Part shown: piece after piece, positions 1-10,624 of the stretch
Layout of the letters: every line of letters starts with the position of its first letter
How positions within the stretch are numbered: the first letter of the stretch is position 1
Origin: Pilasporangium apinafurcum
Lineage: Eukaryota; Oomycota; Peronosporomycetes; Pythiales; Pythiaceae
NCBI GenBank assembly: GCA_001600495.1
Contig: BCKE01000054.1
Coordinates: forward strand, 193,670 to 257,669
Length of the DNA: 64,000 bases
Direction of reading: 5' to 3'
The notes under the pieces: model-generated
Database searches by the model: none
Told to the model about the DNA's origin: nothing
The model's input: only the letters and a program-made list of their open reading frames with translations
Made by a program: the position numbers and the translations under genes

Positions 1-1101
1 CGTACACACGGCACAAACAGCGAGAGAATGAAACAGCTTGACAGCTTTCTGGCACATACTGCAGTTCAAGATCACACTGTTGCGTTTGCTTCGACTAGCA
101 CTTAGGTCTTCGCGGCTACCAGCGGTAGAGGAAGAGGCCACTGAGATGGTTGAGAGGTCCTCAAGTCTCGGGCGACTACGGTGCTGAACGAACCATGCCA
201 GTTTCTTGTTTTCTGCACATACTACAGCCTTCCAGCAAGAGAGTAAACCCTGGGCGGCGGCATTGAGTGTCCAGTTATTGAGTAAGAGCTTGCCTCTGGC
301 GTCCACGAAACCTTTCATGTACACCTCCACCATGTCATGTTTCGACGGCTTAAACAAATAGCACAACGACAATCGGCCTCTGATCGGTCCAGGTGTACTT
401 GTGGATTGGTTGGCAGTCGGTAGGTGCACCGAGTGCATCACCAAGTAACCCATCCGTTCGCTCGTATTGGGATGTTTTATCATGCCCGTCGCTTCTAAGA
501 CCATGAGGTCCGTACGGTGCCACATCATGTCGATTCGGCATTTTAGCCCCAAGAATCGATAGGGATCGTCTGCTGTCGGGCTGTGGATCTCACTGAGCAG
601 GATCTCGTCGTCCTGTTCATTTGGGGGTGCATTCGTCCTTGCGTTATTACTGTCGGTAGCCTTGAACAGCAGCGCCGACGTAAACGCGTTCGGCTTGGTG
701 ACGATCCCGTACATCACGTCATCCAAGGAACCCTGCATCGTCCCAACAGTCATGAGCTGCGGCAAATGCCACTCTGGATCCTCTTTTTTTTCCTCAGCAG
801 CGACACCAATGTTCGACTTGTAAGAACTCTGACTCATATTAGGATCAAAAGACGGACTTGCTGCTGGTCCATTCCAGCTTGCCTTCCGCTGCTTCTGCTT
901 CCTCATCTTGTAAACCGTGAGGTTTTCATGGGATTTGATGACGCGCCACGCTTTCTTATCCACACGGGAGCCATCACGAAACCGAAAGCGATCGTATGCA
1001 TGCAGTGTTTGCTGGACGATGTTGGCAGCTAAAACCTCATAGGCCATCCGGTCGTCCATTGACAACACCAAGACTGGCGGTGGTAGAATCAATTGCGTCA
1101 T
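1..1101 (-). CDS. START-like lipid-binding protein with FYVE-related zinc finger, 3' end beyond the window
   Basis: Reading the minus strand from the ATG at 1101 gives one uninterrupted frame of 367 codons that runs off the left edge. The protein starts MTQLILPPP and carries the array signatures IVQQTLHAYDRF, ENLTVYK, VGTMQGSLDDVMYG, DPYRFLGLK, VLEATGM, GYLVMHSV and FVDARGKLLL, all shared with the three downstream paralogues. It then enters a zinc finger (CSMCQKAVKLFH, then CAVC) cut by the window end. The first roughly 260 residues are START-like, a helix-grip lipid-binding fold; the finger is FYVE-related, a fold that usually binds PI3P on endosomes. Lipid sensing or transfer at membranes is inferred from the family. 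It is the last member, in transcription order, of a four-gene minus-strand array. Confidence 0.8.
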   Translation of the reverse strand, partial: MTQLILPPPVLVLSMDDRMAYEVLAANIVQQTLHAYDRFRFRDGSRVDKKAWRVIKSHENLTVYKMRKQKQRKASWNGPAASPSFDPNMSQSSYKSNIGVAAEEKKEDPEWHLPQLMTVGTMQGSLDDVMYGIVTKPNAFTSALLFKATDSNNARTNAPPNEQDDEILLSEIHSPTADDPYRFLGLKCRIDMMWHRTDLMVLEATGMIKHPNTSERMGYLVMHSVHLPTANQSTSTPGPIRGRLSLCYLFKPSKHDMVEVYMKGFVDARGKLLLNNWTLNAAAQGLLSCWKAVVCAENKKLAWFVQHRSRPRLEDLSTISVASSSTAGSREDLSASRSKRNSVILNCSMCQKAVKLFHSLAVCAVCT

Positions 1102-2426
1102 ACTAACAAATTTCACCTCTGGCGCCGATGAGATAGATGGAAAGAGAAGCAACACCCTGAGACAAAAAAAGTAGGGAGGAAAGAGGTCCAACGGCGGCTA
1201 GTAGCAGCCCACAGCAAAGACAGGCAGTCGTAGACGCATGTATACTCGCAAAGCCGCTTAACCGTCCAATAGTCTGTACATATCTAGCGCAATTGCATGT
1301 CTAGCATACAAAGGTTAGGGTAATTTTGCTATTTTAGACGTTTTGCGCTAATTGTAAAGAATTCTGAAATAATAGAACACAGATATGTGAAGTGAGCTAA
1401 ATCAAAACTGACGTCAGGATGCAATCCTTGGAACGTGTGAGGCTGTCTTCACATCACAGGTACACATTTTTTGTCCTCGACTTGTCTAGTCTATTAAGAT
1501 CGATCCCTTCTTTTTTCAGCTCCCTTTGCGTACATTGTGCGGTATGACCGCGTGAGTTAACGCTGTTGGGTAAGTGATGGGTAAGGCAGCAGAGAAGTGC
1601 AACGACGCGGCAAAGAAAAGCTCTAAATACCGATATTCTTACGTCTATTTCCAATGAGGCAATTGTTGATTCCTGGCGACATAATAGAACGTCTCATATT
1701 ACTGAAACTATTCCATCGCGATGCAATGACGATAAATTGGTTGGTGGGAAATGGTTATTGATCCTCCATTTTGCGCTAAATAAAGCAGAATTTCTTTAAA
1801 CATGTTAAAATGCCGATTAAACTAGCACGAATTTGTATGTTGAAGTGGAAACAGCCACCATTACTTCGTTGCGTTTCCATTGAGCAAAGCACTGCGACAT
1901 TGCTAAGCGATCGACGAAAGGAAGAGAAAGACGCCAAAACCACTCATTCATTCTCCTCCTCTGATCCTCATCCACCCACTCGCTAAAAATCCCTCTGACT
2001 GCGTGTCTTGGCAGCGAATGAAGCATTTGATGTTGCTGACGCACACGACAAGGCTGACGAATTTTCAGCACCATATACTTTTGGGTGCTTGCTGATTCAT
2101 CCCCATACGTTTCTTAATGGCGAAAATGGATTCAAAATGCATCGTCCATGTCTTAGAAGGGAAAAAAAATAAATCGTGGCAATGATGCTACGTTGCAGTC
2201 GATTACTGACTCAAACGTGCTTCTATGCTCCAAGGTCGTCATCTTTTACCACGTATATGCAGTCATGTACACAAGTTGAGAAAGCACGTGTAAAACATTC
2301 CGACGTGTTATACTAAATGTACAACAATAACAATATGGTGTAGCCTACCGATACAACTGGATACAAAGTATTGAGTACAGCATCATGGGTTATCTCTCGC
2401 GTTCATAATCTACTGAGAGCAAGTAA
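1102..2426. other. intergenic, no supported gene
   Basis: This AT-rich spacer separates two START-FYVE paralogues. An 85-codon minus-strand frame at 1817-2074 has a Trp-containing pattern (RRMNEWFWRL, CFAQWKRNE), but it has no recognised family and no visible splice partner, so I do not call it. No RNA gene or repeat was seen. Confidence 0.5.
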
Positions 2427-4067
2427 TTAATCAAGTTCCCACATGCTATCGTCAGTTACTGACATGGTCGACGCCAATGGGGATGGAGAAGGCGGAAGCT
2501 GTACCAGCAAGTCGGTCGTGCGCTTCGTGTAGCGATATACATTTTCAGCGGCCATTCGTAGCTCTGTCATGCGTTCGTACAATTCTTGTGCTTGCCGCCG
2601 CTCCGCTCGCTTATATGCAGTCTTGCTTCGGTGCATGCGGTTTGAACCAAAATCGACTGTCTTCACAGTGCGTTTGGTCTTGACATCCAGGTCAATGATC
2701 TCCACAGCCTGCGACGTCTTGTATGCAGCCATTGAGTTGGTTGATGATTGAGCGAGTGAGCTTTCGACTTGACCCTCCGACATAGTAGTGGTAGAGGCGG
2801 TGGATGATGATGCATTCTCTCGAAACTGGACGGCCAAAACCTCTTGCTGGGCAATTTCGATTGTGCTTTGATGGGCAGCCTGCGCAAGACAACCTTTGCA
2901 AACCGTGACAGGACGGGTGTCGGCGTATTTCTTCCAGATACCGCACCAGCTTTTATGATGGGAGAAAGTGGTGCTGCCATCAGCAAGAGTCTTCACGACG
3001 CTGCATCGCGAGCACATGACGACGTGGCAGATTGCACAACCACTAGCACGATGGAAGCGCGTTAGACGCTTTTGGCAGGTTGCGCAGCTCAATTCACCAT
3101 TGGCAGCCATAGAACCGTTCCAAATTGCTATGGCGGTCTGCTCGGTGGACTTATTAGCGTTTTTGTTCAGCAACCACCAGAGTTTCTTGTTAATGGCGTG
3201 CGCAACCGCTGTGGTGCAAGTCGAGAGACACTGCGAAGCAGCAGCATGGAGCGAGATAGATCTGAAAATTCTGCCTTTGGGATCCACAGCACTCGTCACA
3301 TATAGTTCCACTTGACCATGTGGCAGTTGTCGGAAGAGGTAGCATGTTGAAACATAGTCACCGTGGTCCATTGCCACAGATGTGCGGTGGTAGCTTTTAT
3401 TCAAGCTAATTGCAGATGGTGCCTTGACCGAGTGCAGCATTACGTAGCCAATACGGTCACAATCATCGCCACTTGTAAGTATACCTGTCGCTTCTAAGGC
3501 GACCAGTTCACGGCGATGGTTGCTTTTGCCATGGCTACCGACCAGAATCTTCTTGAGACCCAAGAATCGAAAGGGCTCCGCCGATGTGGGGCCATGGATC
3601 TCGCTCAATGTACAGACATCTTGGACACTCTCTGCTTGTAAAATCATTGAAGAAACCCCATGGTCATGTGACAGCATACCGTACAGGATGTCATCGACCG
3701 TGCCAGCCATCGTACCAACGGTAAGCAACTGCTCAGCCGGCCGTTCCATAGCAAGATCAGTGATTGACAATACACTACCAGTGCTGGATGGGGTGGAAGA
3801 GCATCGTGGGGTAGACAGGGTGTCGTGCCAGTCATTGGCGTGTTGAGCATGAGTGCGCTGTCGATAGACTGTCAAATTGCCATGAGATTTGACAGTCTTC
3901 CAATGCGATGGATCAATGAACCGTGTGTATGTTCTGAATCGGTCAAATGCCTCAAGCGTTTGTTGGACAATTGACTGTGCCACGTCAAGGTACGAGCTGC
4001 GCTCCTGTGAGGACAGTGGTGTGGCGGGTGTGGGAGTTGATGGAAGCATGTGTGTCTTAGCTCGCAA
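2427..4067 (-). CDS. START-like lipid-binding protein with FYVE-related zinc finger
   Basis: A 546-residue intronless gene. The START-like region spans about residues 25-290 (SIVQQTLEAFDRF, HGNLTVYRQR, VGTMAGTVDDILYG, PFRFLGLKK, VALEATGI). The zinc finger spans about 328-395 and has paired cysteines CATC, CAIC, CSRC and CKGC. It is FYVE-related but lacks the classical R/KHHCR core, so PI3P binding is not assured. The C-terminal tail ends in a short helical segment (ERMTELRMAAENVYRYT) found in similar form in the other two full-length paralogues. The start could instead be the ATG at 4049 (MLPSTPT). Presumably a cytosolic or endosomal lipid-binding adaptor; the ligand is unknown. Confidence 0.85.
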   Translation of the reverse strand: MRAKTHMLPSTPTPATPLSSQERSSYLDVAQSIVQQTLEAFDRFRTYTRFIDPSHWKTVKSHGNLTVYRQRTHAQHANDWHDTLSTPRCSSTPSSTGSVLSITDLAMERPAEQLLTVGTMAGTVDDILYGMLSHDHGVSSMILQAESVQDVCTLSEIHGPTSAEPFRFLGLKKILVGSHGKSNHRRELVALEATGILTSGDDCDRIGYVMLHSVKAPSAISLNKSYHRTSVAMDHGDYVSTCYLFRQLPHGQVELYVTSAVDPKGRIFRSISLHAAASQCLSTCTTAVAHAINKKLWWLLNKNANKSTEQTAIAIWNGSMAANGELSCATCQKRLTRFHRASGCAICHVVMCSRCSVVKTLADGSTTFSHHKSWCGIWKKYADTRPVTVCKGCLAQAAHQSTIEIAQQEVLAVQFRENASSSTASTTTMSEGQVESSLAQSSTNSMAAYKTSQAVEIIDLDVKTKRTVKTVDFGSNRMHRSKTAYKRAERRQAQELYERMTELRMAAENVYRYTKRTTDLLVQLPPSPSPLASTMSVTDDSMWELD

Positions 4068-5934
4068 ATTTGGATATGAACAGTTCTAGCATCGAATGTT
4101 TTTATCGATCAGCCCATAATAACAGAGCAGGACGACAAGATATTAAACACCCAATATATGGATGAAAAGATCGATCTCATGCTCTGTGCTGTTAACATCG
4201 CACTCATCCGAACATCAAGAAGCAAGTAGTTGATGACGAAAAAATAAAAAAAAGATAATGGACGCGGGGTTTCGGGGTGCTCCACAGGATGGTCCTGCTC
4301 TTACACAATTGATGTTACACTAGCCGCCTTCTGACTGGCTGGTGTTTTTAGCGCAGGTTGAAGCCATAAGAGCACTAATATAGACCATTTCCTTGCTTCC
4401 ACCATATAATATAGCACAATATACCGGTATACCGGTATTATACGTTAAATGGTACCACTAATATAAATACATTAGAAAAATATGCTAAAGTAACTGAATA
4501 AATTCAACTTTTGCGCTATGCCTATCAAAAAAGACTTTGAACACCGTCAAGAAGTTTCACTTCACTTCACTTTGCTTCCAAACGGTTAAAACATTAGTCC
4601 TTGCATTTAAGAAATCGTCATATAGCTCCCGTGAAAATACGCTGCTTTTGACGATCAGCATTTTTCTTGGGAATCTCTGCATAAATTTAGCGCACTCGCT
4701 ATTCTGACTGATGTGTATGATCATTTGGATGAAGTGATTGGTGCACAACGAAGCCAGCATTTCAACCAAGGTGCCGCCACTGTTCGCATGTGTGGCGCAA
4801 TGTATTCGAAGGATCGAAGCAAGGGGTTCAGGGAACGTCGCATTATCGTTGCAGTTCATTCGGTCAATAGAACAATGCGTCATGATGTGTCGGCGCTACT
4901 CTCTGTCCAGTCATATGGGCTCGCCCTTATTTATTTACTTTTTTCATGTATGTATATCATGTATTATTTTCATACATACTGTTTACACCCTCCAGTAAGC
5001 AAACGTCTGCCGTCATCATCATCCTACTTATATAAAATATCGAAGAGGAGCGGGCGAGGTAACGTTGCACTCCCGCCATTGGCGTCCATTAATACAACTC
5101 GAACGAATGCGATCGAACATAGGACGGGATCTTCCCTAGCCTCTTGCTAATTTGCATATCGCACTTGCGCCACTTGGGCCGCTTGTCGCGTTCGCTGTGT
5201 TGTTTCGATCGATGTCCATGGAACAATCTGGACACAATTCTGTCAAACATGAGGTGATACGCTAGTACTCCAAGTTTGTCTACTAACGCACAATAGAAGA
5301 GTCCGTATCAGATGAAAAGCCCCTACGAGCAGCTTTTCGTCAAGAAACACAAGCAACTTCATGGTAAATACAAAGATCGTGCATGACCATGGTCCTACTA
5401 TGCAGTGATGGCACCCTTCTTTGAATTGATGAGTGTGTTTTTTTACAAGCCGCTTGCGAGTTCATCATTTAAGCAATATAAGATTGCTACATGGTAGTTT
5501 GTTGCCTATCATTCTCATTTCACTCATATAAGATGTATCTGGGCACCATATGCGATACAATACTCTAGATTCGACGTTACGCGTAGATACCAAAGTAAGG
5601 CAAAATAGCAGTAAGAGAATCACTCTGTTTACTTCAAGTCTCCTTGCAAATTCACATGCTATAATGGCTCGGGAAAGGCGCTATAGTGGCTTGAAAGAAA
5701 CTCAAAGTAAACAAACAAAGATCGTCCCTGAGTTGCCAAGTGGTACCTCATATGATCTTTATTCAATATTTAGCATGTGTTAAATCTCAGCGAGGCCGAT
5801 CGTCAGAAATCGATATCAAATAAGGTACAAATATTAGTTATTCCATCTGGTAATTCACTTATGGGAACCTCTCCATGGAAACGTTTTGAACATGCGCAGT
5901 TTGCCAGCATGACGTGAGTATGTCCCTGTTTCTT
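4068..5934. other. intergenic, no supported gene
   Basis: This 1.9-kb AT-rich spacer lies between two array members. It contains the perfect 18-bp palindrome listed separately. Overlapping frames at 4557-4883 (minus) and 4713-5150 (plus) show no domain or recognisable composition and contradict each other. No RNA gene was seen. Confidence 0.5.
4421..4438. repeat. perfect 18-bp palindrome built from two ATACCGGT units
   Basis: The sequence ATACCGGTATACCGGTAT equals its own reverse complement. It lies in an AT-rich stretch about 350 bp upstream of the minus-strand START-FYVE gene that ends at 2427. A dimeric protein-binding site or chance are both possible; no second exact copy was noticed. 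Confidence 0.6.
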
Positions 5935-7605
5935 TCAGTCCAGCGACAGCAAATCCACCTGTTTTGCAGCTAATGGCCTAGTATTTGTCACTCTGGTTAT
6001 GGGCACAAAGGACTCGTTCACTTGTGGTGAGTGTGTCGCGACTTGCGTGGCAGATTGGTAGGCGGTATCGGCTGCGAGCTGTAGCTGCGTCATGCGCATG
6101 AGCAACTGTCGTTGGTGCGTCAATTTGTTGGCCATGGCTGTCTCTACATACTGCTGTTGCTGCTGCTGAATTGGTTCAGAAGAGCTGGCAAGTACTCGGT
6201 TGGATTGAAATGACGACCCTGACATTTGTTGAGGTTTGGTAATCCTTTGCAGTCCGCCATCTTCATTACTGGTTGCAGGGTTTCCGATCGGTGAACTCTG
6301 ACGTGTTGAGGGTGTGAGTAGGATGTTGCCCAAGTCTTTGAGTTTCTGGCGGTCAACAGCCGGCGGCGATGAACTTGCATTTTGCTTAGTATATCCAAAT
6401 CTGCCACTTAACACCTCTTTCCGTGCGATATCAAATGTGCTGTGTCGATGCACAGTGGCCAAACACGTCTTACAGAGCTTAACAGCGGATTGTGTGACGT
6501 GTTTTGTTTCGCTAATGGTCTTGTAGATGGTCTTGTCTACGCTACACCGCGTACACATATGTGTCCGGCATAAAGCACAATCGTTCACCGTTGATCCTTT
6601 CAATGCTTTGCTGCAGACACCACAGCATCTATTATCGCTACTCACTCGTTCACGTGACTTCACCATTACCACCGATGTACCCGCTTGATTCTCATCGTCA
6701 TTTGTGTGGTCAAGCAGCCACACAAGTTTCTTGTGTTGTGCGCAATCATATGCTCTTCGACAATAGAGAAACCAATTCGCGCAGGATGCGAGCGTTACCG
6801 CCTTAACGATCTTGCCTCGGGCTTCGACAAAAGTTTTCAAATACACTTCCACGAGCCCATGTGGTAGTTGCCTGAACAAATAACAAGATGAGAAAAGCGC
6901 ACGCTGAATAGAGCTGCCACTCCTTCTGTCGGACATCGAATCCTGTTTCTTCTTAGAACAAGCCGGCGGATTGATTGAGTGCACGACCACAAAACCCATT
7001 CGATCACCTGAATTTGGTCGTGTGAGGATCCCAGTAGACTCAAGAACGACAAAGTCGCGGTCCCGGACCAATGACCGTACAGCGGATGGGTTAGCGATCT
7101 GCATCCATTTGATCCCGACGAACCTGTATGGCTCCTGAGGTGTTGGACCATCGATGTCAGCGAGTACAGTGCCATCTTCCATCTCTTCCTGCGTGTAAGC
7201 AGCCTTGAGCAACATTGCCGAGGCGTCTGGTGTAGTGAGGCCATACATGACATCGTCCAATGTACCTTCCATCGTTCCAACGATCAGTAACGGTGGAAGT
7301 GTCCAGTTTTCTATCGTCGCTACCGACGAGATAGCACTATTCATACTGTTTTTGTTTTTCACGAGTGGCGAGGCGAGTCCATAGTGTCTCTTGTCGCGCT
7401 TCTTATACCCACGTTGCTTGTAGACGGTCAAGTTTTCGTGGGTTTTAATGCTCTTCCATTGACTGGGATCGACATGACTGCGTGAGGCTTTGCTAAAATG
7501 GTCGTAGTCCAACAATGTTTGTTGAACGATACCGTCCGCCAGTAAGCGATAGGCGGCTTGGTCGTCCAAGGAAAGCGTAAAAGGCGACGGTGATTCCTGC
7601 GTCAT
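5935..7605 (-). CDS. START-like lipid-binding protein with FYVE-related zinc finger
   Basis: A 556-residue intronless paralogue. The START-like part spans about residues 15-300 (GIVQQTLLDYDHF, HENLTVYKQR, VGTMEGTLDDVMYG, PYRFVGIKW, VLESTGIL, GFVVVHSINPP). The zinc finger spans about 330-395 with CGVC, CALC, CTRC and CKTC. A Gln-rich run (IQQQQQQYVE) precedes the conserved C-terminal helix (LLMRMTQLQLAADTAYQ). The start MTQESPSP matches the MTQ start of the gene at 1-1101, which supports it. Ligand unknown; the function is inferred from the fold. Confidence 0.85.
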   Translation of the reverse strand: MTQESPSPFTLSLDDQAAYRLLADGIVQQTLLDYDHFSKASRSHVDPSQWKSIKTHENLTVYKQRGYKKRDKRHYGLASPLVKNKNSMNSAISSVATIENWTLPPLLIVGTMEGTLDDVMYGLTTPDASAMLLKAAYTQEEMEDGTVLADIDGPTPQEPYRFVGIKWMQIANPSAVRSLVRDRDFVVLESTGILTRPNSGDRMGFVVVHSINPPACSKKKQDSMSDRRSGSSIQRALFSSCYLFRQLPHGLVEVYLKTFVEARGKIVKAVTLASCANWFLYCRRAYDCAQHKKLVWLLDHTNDDENQAGTSVVMVKSRERVSSDNRCCGVCSKALKGSTVNDCALCRTHMCTRCSVDKTIYKTISETKHVTQSAVKLCKTCLATVHRHSTFDIARKEVLSGRFGYTKQNASSSPPAVDRQKLKDLGNILLTPSTRQSSPIGNPATSNEDGGLQRITKPQQMSGSSFQSNRVLASSSEPIQQQQQQYVETAMANKLTHQRQLLMRMTQLQLAADTAYQSATQVATHSPQVNESFVPITRVTNTRPLAAKQVDLLSLD

Positions 7606-8761
7606 GGGCGAAAAGAATGCTGATTGATTCGTGGTACGTTAGTTATTTTCCGCTTGTGAAGAGGACACGAACGGAATGGTTTTCAGAACCCCATTGATAC
7701 GCTGCCAAGGATTAGTATGTTTTCATTTCCACCATCTGGATGGAAGAGAACGCCATCAGTGGTGGTTCACATGGTGGCTGAATCCAAAACAAAAAAAGCG
7801 CCAACTGCGACACATACAAACACATACAGCGCACCACATGGCGACGAGCGGCAAACCAATGGCAGGTGATCCATATGGTGCCAAACGAAAAATTGACAAG
7901 ATCAAAAATGATTTGATGATACAAAATCGAAAGGATCAAATATTTAAATTGACATATCCATTCAGTATAGAAATCACAACAGTAGTCAGACCCTAATAAA
8001 AGATTTTGAAGGAGATCATACAGCACTTCCACGACTGCAAGAGAAGTACTTTGTGTTCTTCAAAGAATGCTTTGCTTCCTAAAAGTATTGAACTGCGCGA
8101 AGAAGATACGTCTCATCAATACATTGACGTCTAGACATAACGACACATTTCCATGACATGTATTGGTCATTGTTTTGTATCTTTCCATTGGGATGTAAAA
8201 ATATGCTAAGGCGGTCGGTTTGGTGGAATGTATAAGAGCCATGTGCAGAGTGATACACGTCGCAATAAATTCACTCATGATAACTGCACCAACTACACGC
8301 ACGTAGTGTAAGATAGCAAATGTTTACTCTTTTACAATGTGAGTAGTCGCTGGAAATAACTTGATTCTTTATCACTCTAGTCTCACTAGTCAGACTAAAA
8401 CCCTGTATTGGTAAAACTGATAATGTGCTTTCCATTTGTTCTCGGTCAAGAAAGACTCATTGGCTTCCCTGCCTCTGTCGTGTGGATACGCGTTTGTTGT
8501 TGAACTTTTTTCTTCTGTAAAGTTAAAACTTTTATGCAAATCGTGCTCTCTTCGCGTAAATGACTTTCTTCTTCGTTTTTTTTTACAAGTTCTTTTTTGT
8601 GTTTGTTTTGCTTTGTGCTTCTGAATTCTTTTGTACATGCTCAACTACTCCTCTACCTTCACATCTTTCGTCTGTATCTAAGTGTAAATTGGTGGAGAGA
8701 GAAAAAATAATAATTCAAATATACAACCTTTTTACCTACTTGCAATGCATGCGTGAGGGCT
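7606..8761. other. intergenic, no supported gene
   Basis: This spacer between array members holds homopolymer T and A runs (around 8575 and 8700) and short contradictory frames on both strands. No domain, RNA gene or repeat family is recognisable. Confidence 0.5.
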
Positions 8762-10624
8762 TCAATCGCGCTCAACGTCTAGGATAGAAGGAATAGCTGG
8801 ACTGGCAGCTGATGATTGTGCATTGTGTACGAAACGATCGGACGTTTCCTTAGTGTATTGGTAGATACTTTCTACAGCCGAATGCAACAGGCTCATACGC
8901 TGCTTGAGCTCCTGGTGCTCCGATGACATTGGACCAACCGAAGTCGACGACAGTTCACTTAAACGCTGTTGGAGTTCCATCTTAATATAAGGCAGTGAAG
9001 ACGTAGAAGAAGATGACGCAGCCGTTGGTGAATCATGGTCTTCTATCGATGGTCTTTCAAGATCACCAACTTCTGCCATCACTAGACTTACCATTGAGTC
9101 TAGCTTAGGCAAGGTAGTCTGTGCGTATGAATTTGTACCAAGGTGATCGACTGGTGATTTGCTTGTAAGAGTCTCCGGTTCTTTCAATTTCTGAGGATCG
9201 ATCGTTCGTGAGGAACTGCCACAAGAGGATTTCCGCTTGTTAAAACTCGGCACAGATGCTGACACACTCTCTAAAGTATCAAATCTCCCAGACAAGACCT
9301 CTTCACAAGCAATATCATACGTGCTTTGCTTGATAGCATGACTTAAACACCAATTGCACATTTTCTCGACACGTTTGTTGACTGTTTTAGAGAAGCGTGC
9401 GGCCATGTGAAGCGTTTTCATGACGCTGCATCGCGAGCACATCGGCAGATCACAAAACGAACATGAATGGACCTGATGGAAGCGTCGGATGACTTTTCGG
9501 CAGACACCACAGCTCAGCGCACTCGCATACTCACTGTAGCTGCTGCTTCTTTTCGTACTGACATCAAAACTACTCGAAACGGAGTAGCAAGTGACCCCTG
9601 TAGCGGTAAAATCCTCTCCTTCTTCGTCATCACCCTTGTGTTCTTCGTCGCCATCGCTCGATTTATGGTCGCGCTTGAGTAGCCAGAGTAGCTTCTTTTT
9701 CAGTGCACACTGCGCAGCCTGTTGGCATTGCAAGAACACCTTTGCACACGCCTGGGACGCTACTTTGCTCGAAATTGCCTTACCCTTTGGATCGACAAAG
9801 CCCATCATGAACACTTCAACCGTTTCGTTTGGCAAACCCCGAAAGAGGAAACAGCATGACAGTTTACCACGCTGGACGGATTTATCACGCAACTCCGGGC
9901 ACGTCGGCAAATTGACTGACTGCATTACCCAGAATCCCAAATTCCCATCACTACCAATTGGTAACGTAGCAGCCAATGATGATGGCATTTCTGGAAGAAC
10001 ACCGGTCGATTCCAGGAAAATAAAGTCTCGTGGACGCACGAGTGCTTTCGAAGACCCACTCAAGGCCATGACCCCCCATTTCAGACCCAAGAACTGGTAC
10101 GGTTCCTGTGGTGTTGGGCCAAGAATCTGGTTGAGGATTTCACTGTCCTGGATTAGGTCGTCTTTGATTACTGAAGACTTGACTAGCATCGCACTGACGT
10201 CTGGTGCTGAGAGACCATACATGACATCGTCTAATGAGCCTTCGATGGTCCCGACGGTCAGGAATTGCGGCAACCGCCATTCCTCCATGGCTATCACAGG
10301 ATGAGACGAGCTGTGGTGCGGCAGGGACCGCAATGGATTTGCCAGACCGTAATGCTTTTTTGTATTGATGGTCGGGTGCCGAAGGTTCCGGACGTTGATT
10401 GTGGAGTCAAAGCGGCCGATCCGTTTGTACACCGTGAGCTGTTTGCTGGTCTTGATTGTTTTCCATTGCGTGGCATCAATATGGCCCTGATCTTCACGTT
10501 TGAAGTGTGCATAGTCTTGGATAGTTTGCTGGACGATACCATCCGCAAGTTGATGGTAACTCAACCGCTCTTTATCTGACAGCGACACGGGTGGAAACAC
10601 GTTCGTTGTCGTCGGAAATTTCAT
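8762..10624 (-). CDS. START-like lipid-binding protein with FYVE-related zinc finger
   Basis: The largest array member, 620 residues from the ATG at 10624 (MKFPTTTNVF). The frame extends upstream to an ATG at 10708, but the added 28 residues have no counterpart in the paralogues, so I take the inner start. It has the shared blocks GIVQQTIQDYAHF, KQLTVYKRI, VGTIEGSLDDVMYG, PYQFLGLKW and LESTGVL. An acidic insert (DGDEEHKGDDEEGEDF) separates START from the zinc finger, whose pairs are CGVC, CSFC, CSRC and CNWC. A Ser-rich linker leads to the C-terminal helix common to the full-length members. As in the others, the finger lacks the R/KHHCR core. Confidence 0.85.
   Translation of the reverse strand: MKFPTTTNVFPPVSLSDKERLSYHQLADGIVQQTIQDYAHFKREDQGHIDATQWKTIKTSKQLTVYKRIGRFDSTINVRNLRHPTINTKKHYGLANPLRSLPHHSSSHPVIAMEEWRLPQFLTVGTIEGSLDDVMYGLSAPDVSAMLVKSSVIKDDLIQDSEILNQILGPTPQEPYQFLGLKWGVMALSGSSKALVRPRDFIFLESTGVLPEMPSSLAATLPIGSDGNLGFWVMQSVNLPTCPELRDKSVQRGKLSCCFLFRGLPNETVEVFMMGFVDPKGKAISSKVASQACAKVFLQCQQAAQCALKKKLLWLLKRDHKSSDGDEEHKGDDEEGEDFTATGVTCYSVSSSFDVSTKRSSSYSEYASALSCGVCRKVIRRFHQVHSCSFCDLPMCSRCSVMKTLHMAARFSKTVNKRVEKMCNWCLSHAIKQSTYDIACEEVLSGRFDTLESVSASVPSFNKRKSSCGSSSRTIDPQKLKEPETLTSKSPVDHLGTNSYAQTTLPKLDSMVSLVMAEVGDLERPSIEDHDSPTAASSSSTSSLPYIKMELQQRLSELSSTSVGPMSSEHQELKQRMSLLHSAVESIYQYTKETSDRFVHNAQSSAASPAIPSILDVERD

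Noticed and set aside
4557-4883. 108-codon minus-strand frame, overlapped by a plus-strand frame at 4713-5150
   Set aside because: Neither has a family signature, splice context or biased composition; they probably arise by chance in intergenic DNA.
9591-10304. 237-codon plus-strand frame
   Set aside because: Antisense shadow of the START-FYVE gene at 8762-10624.
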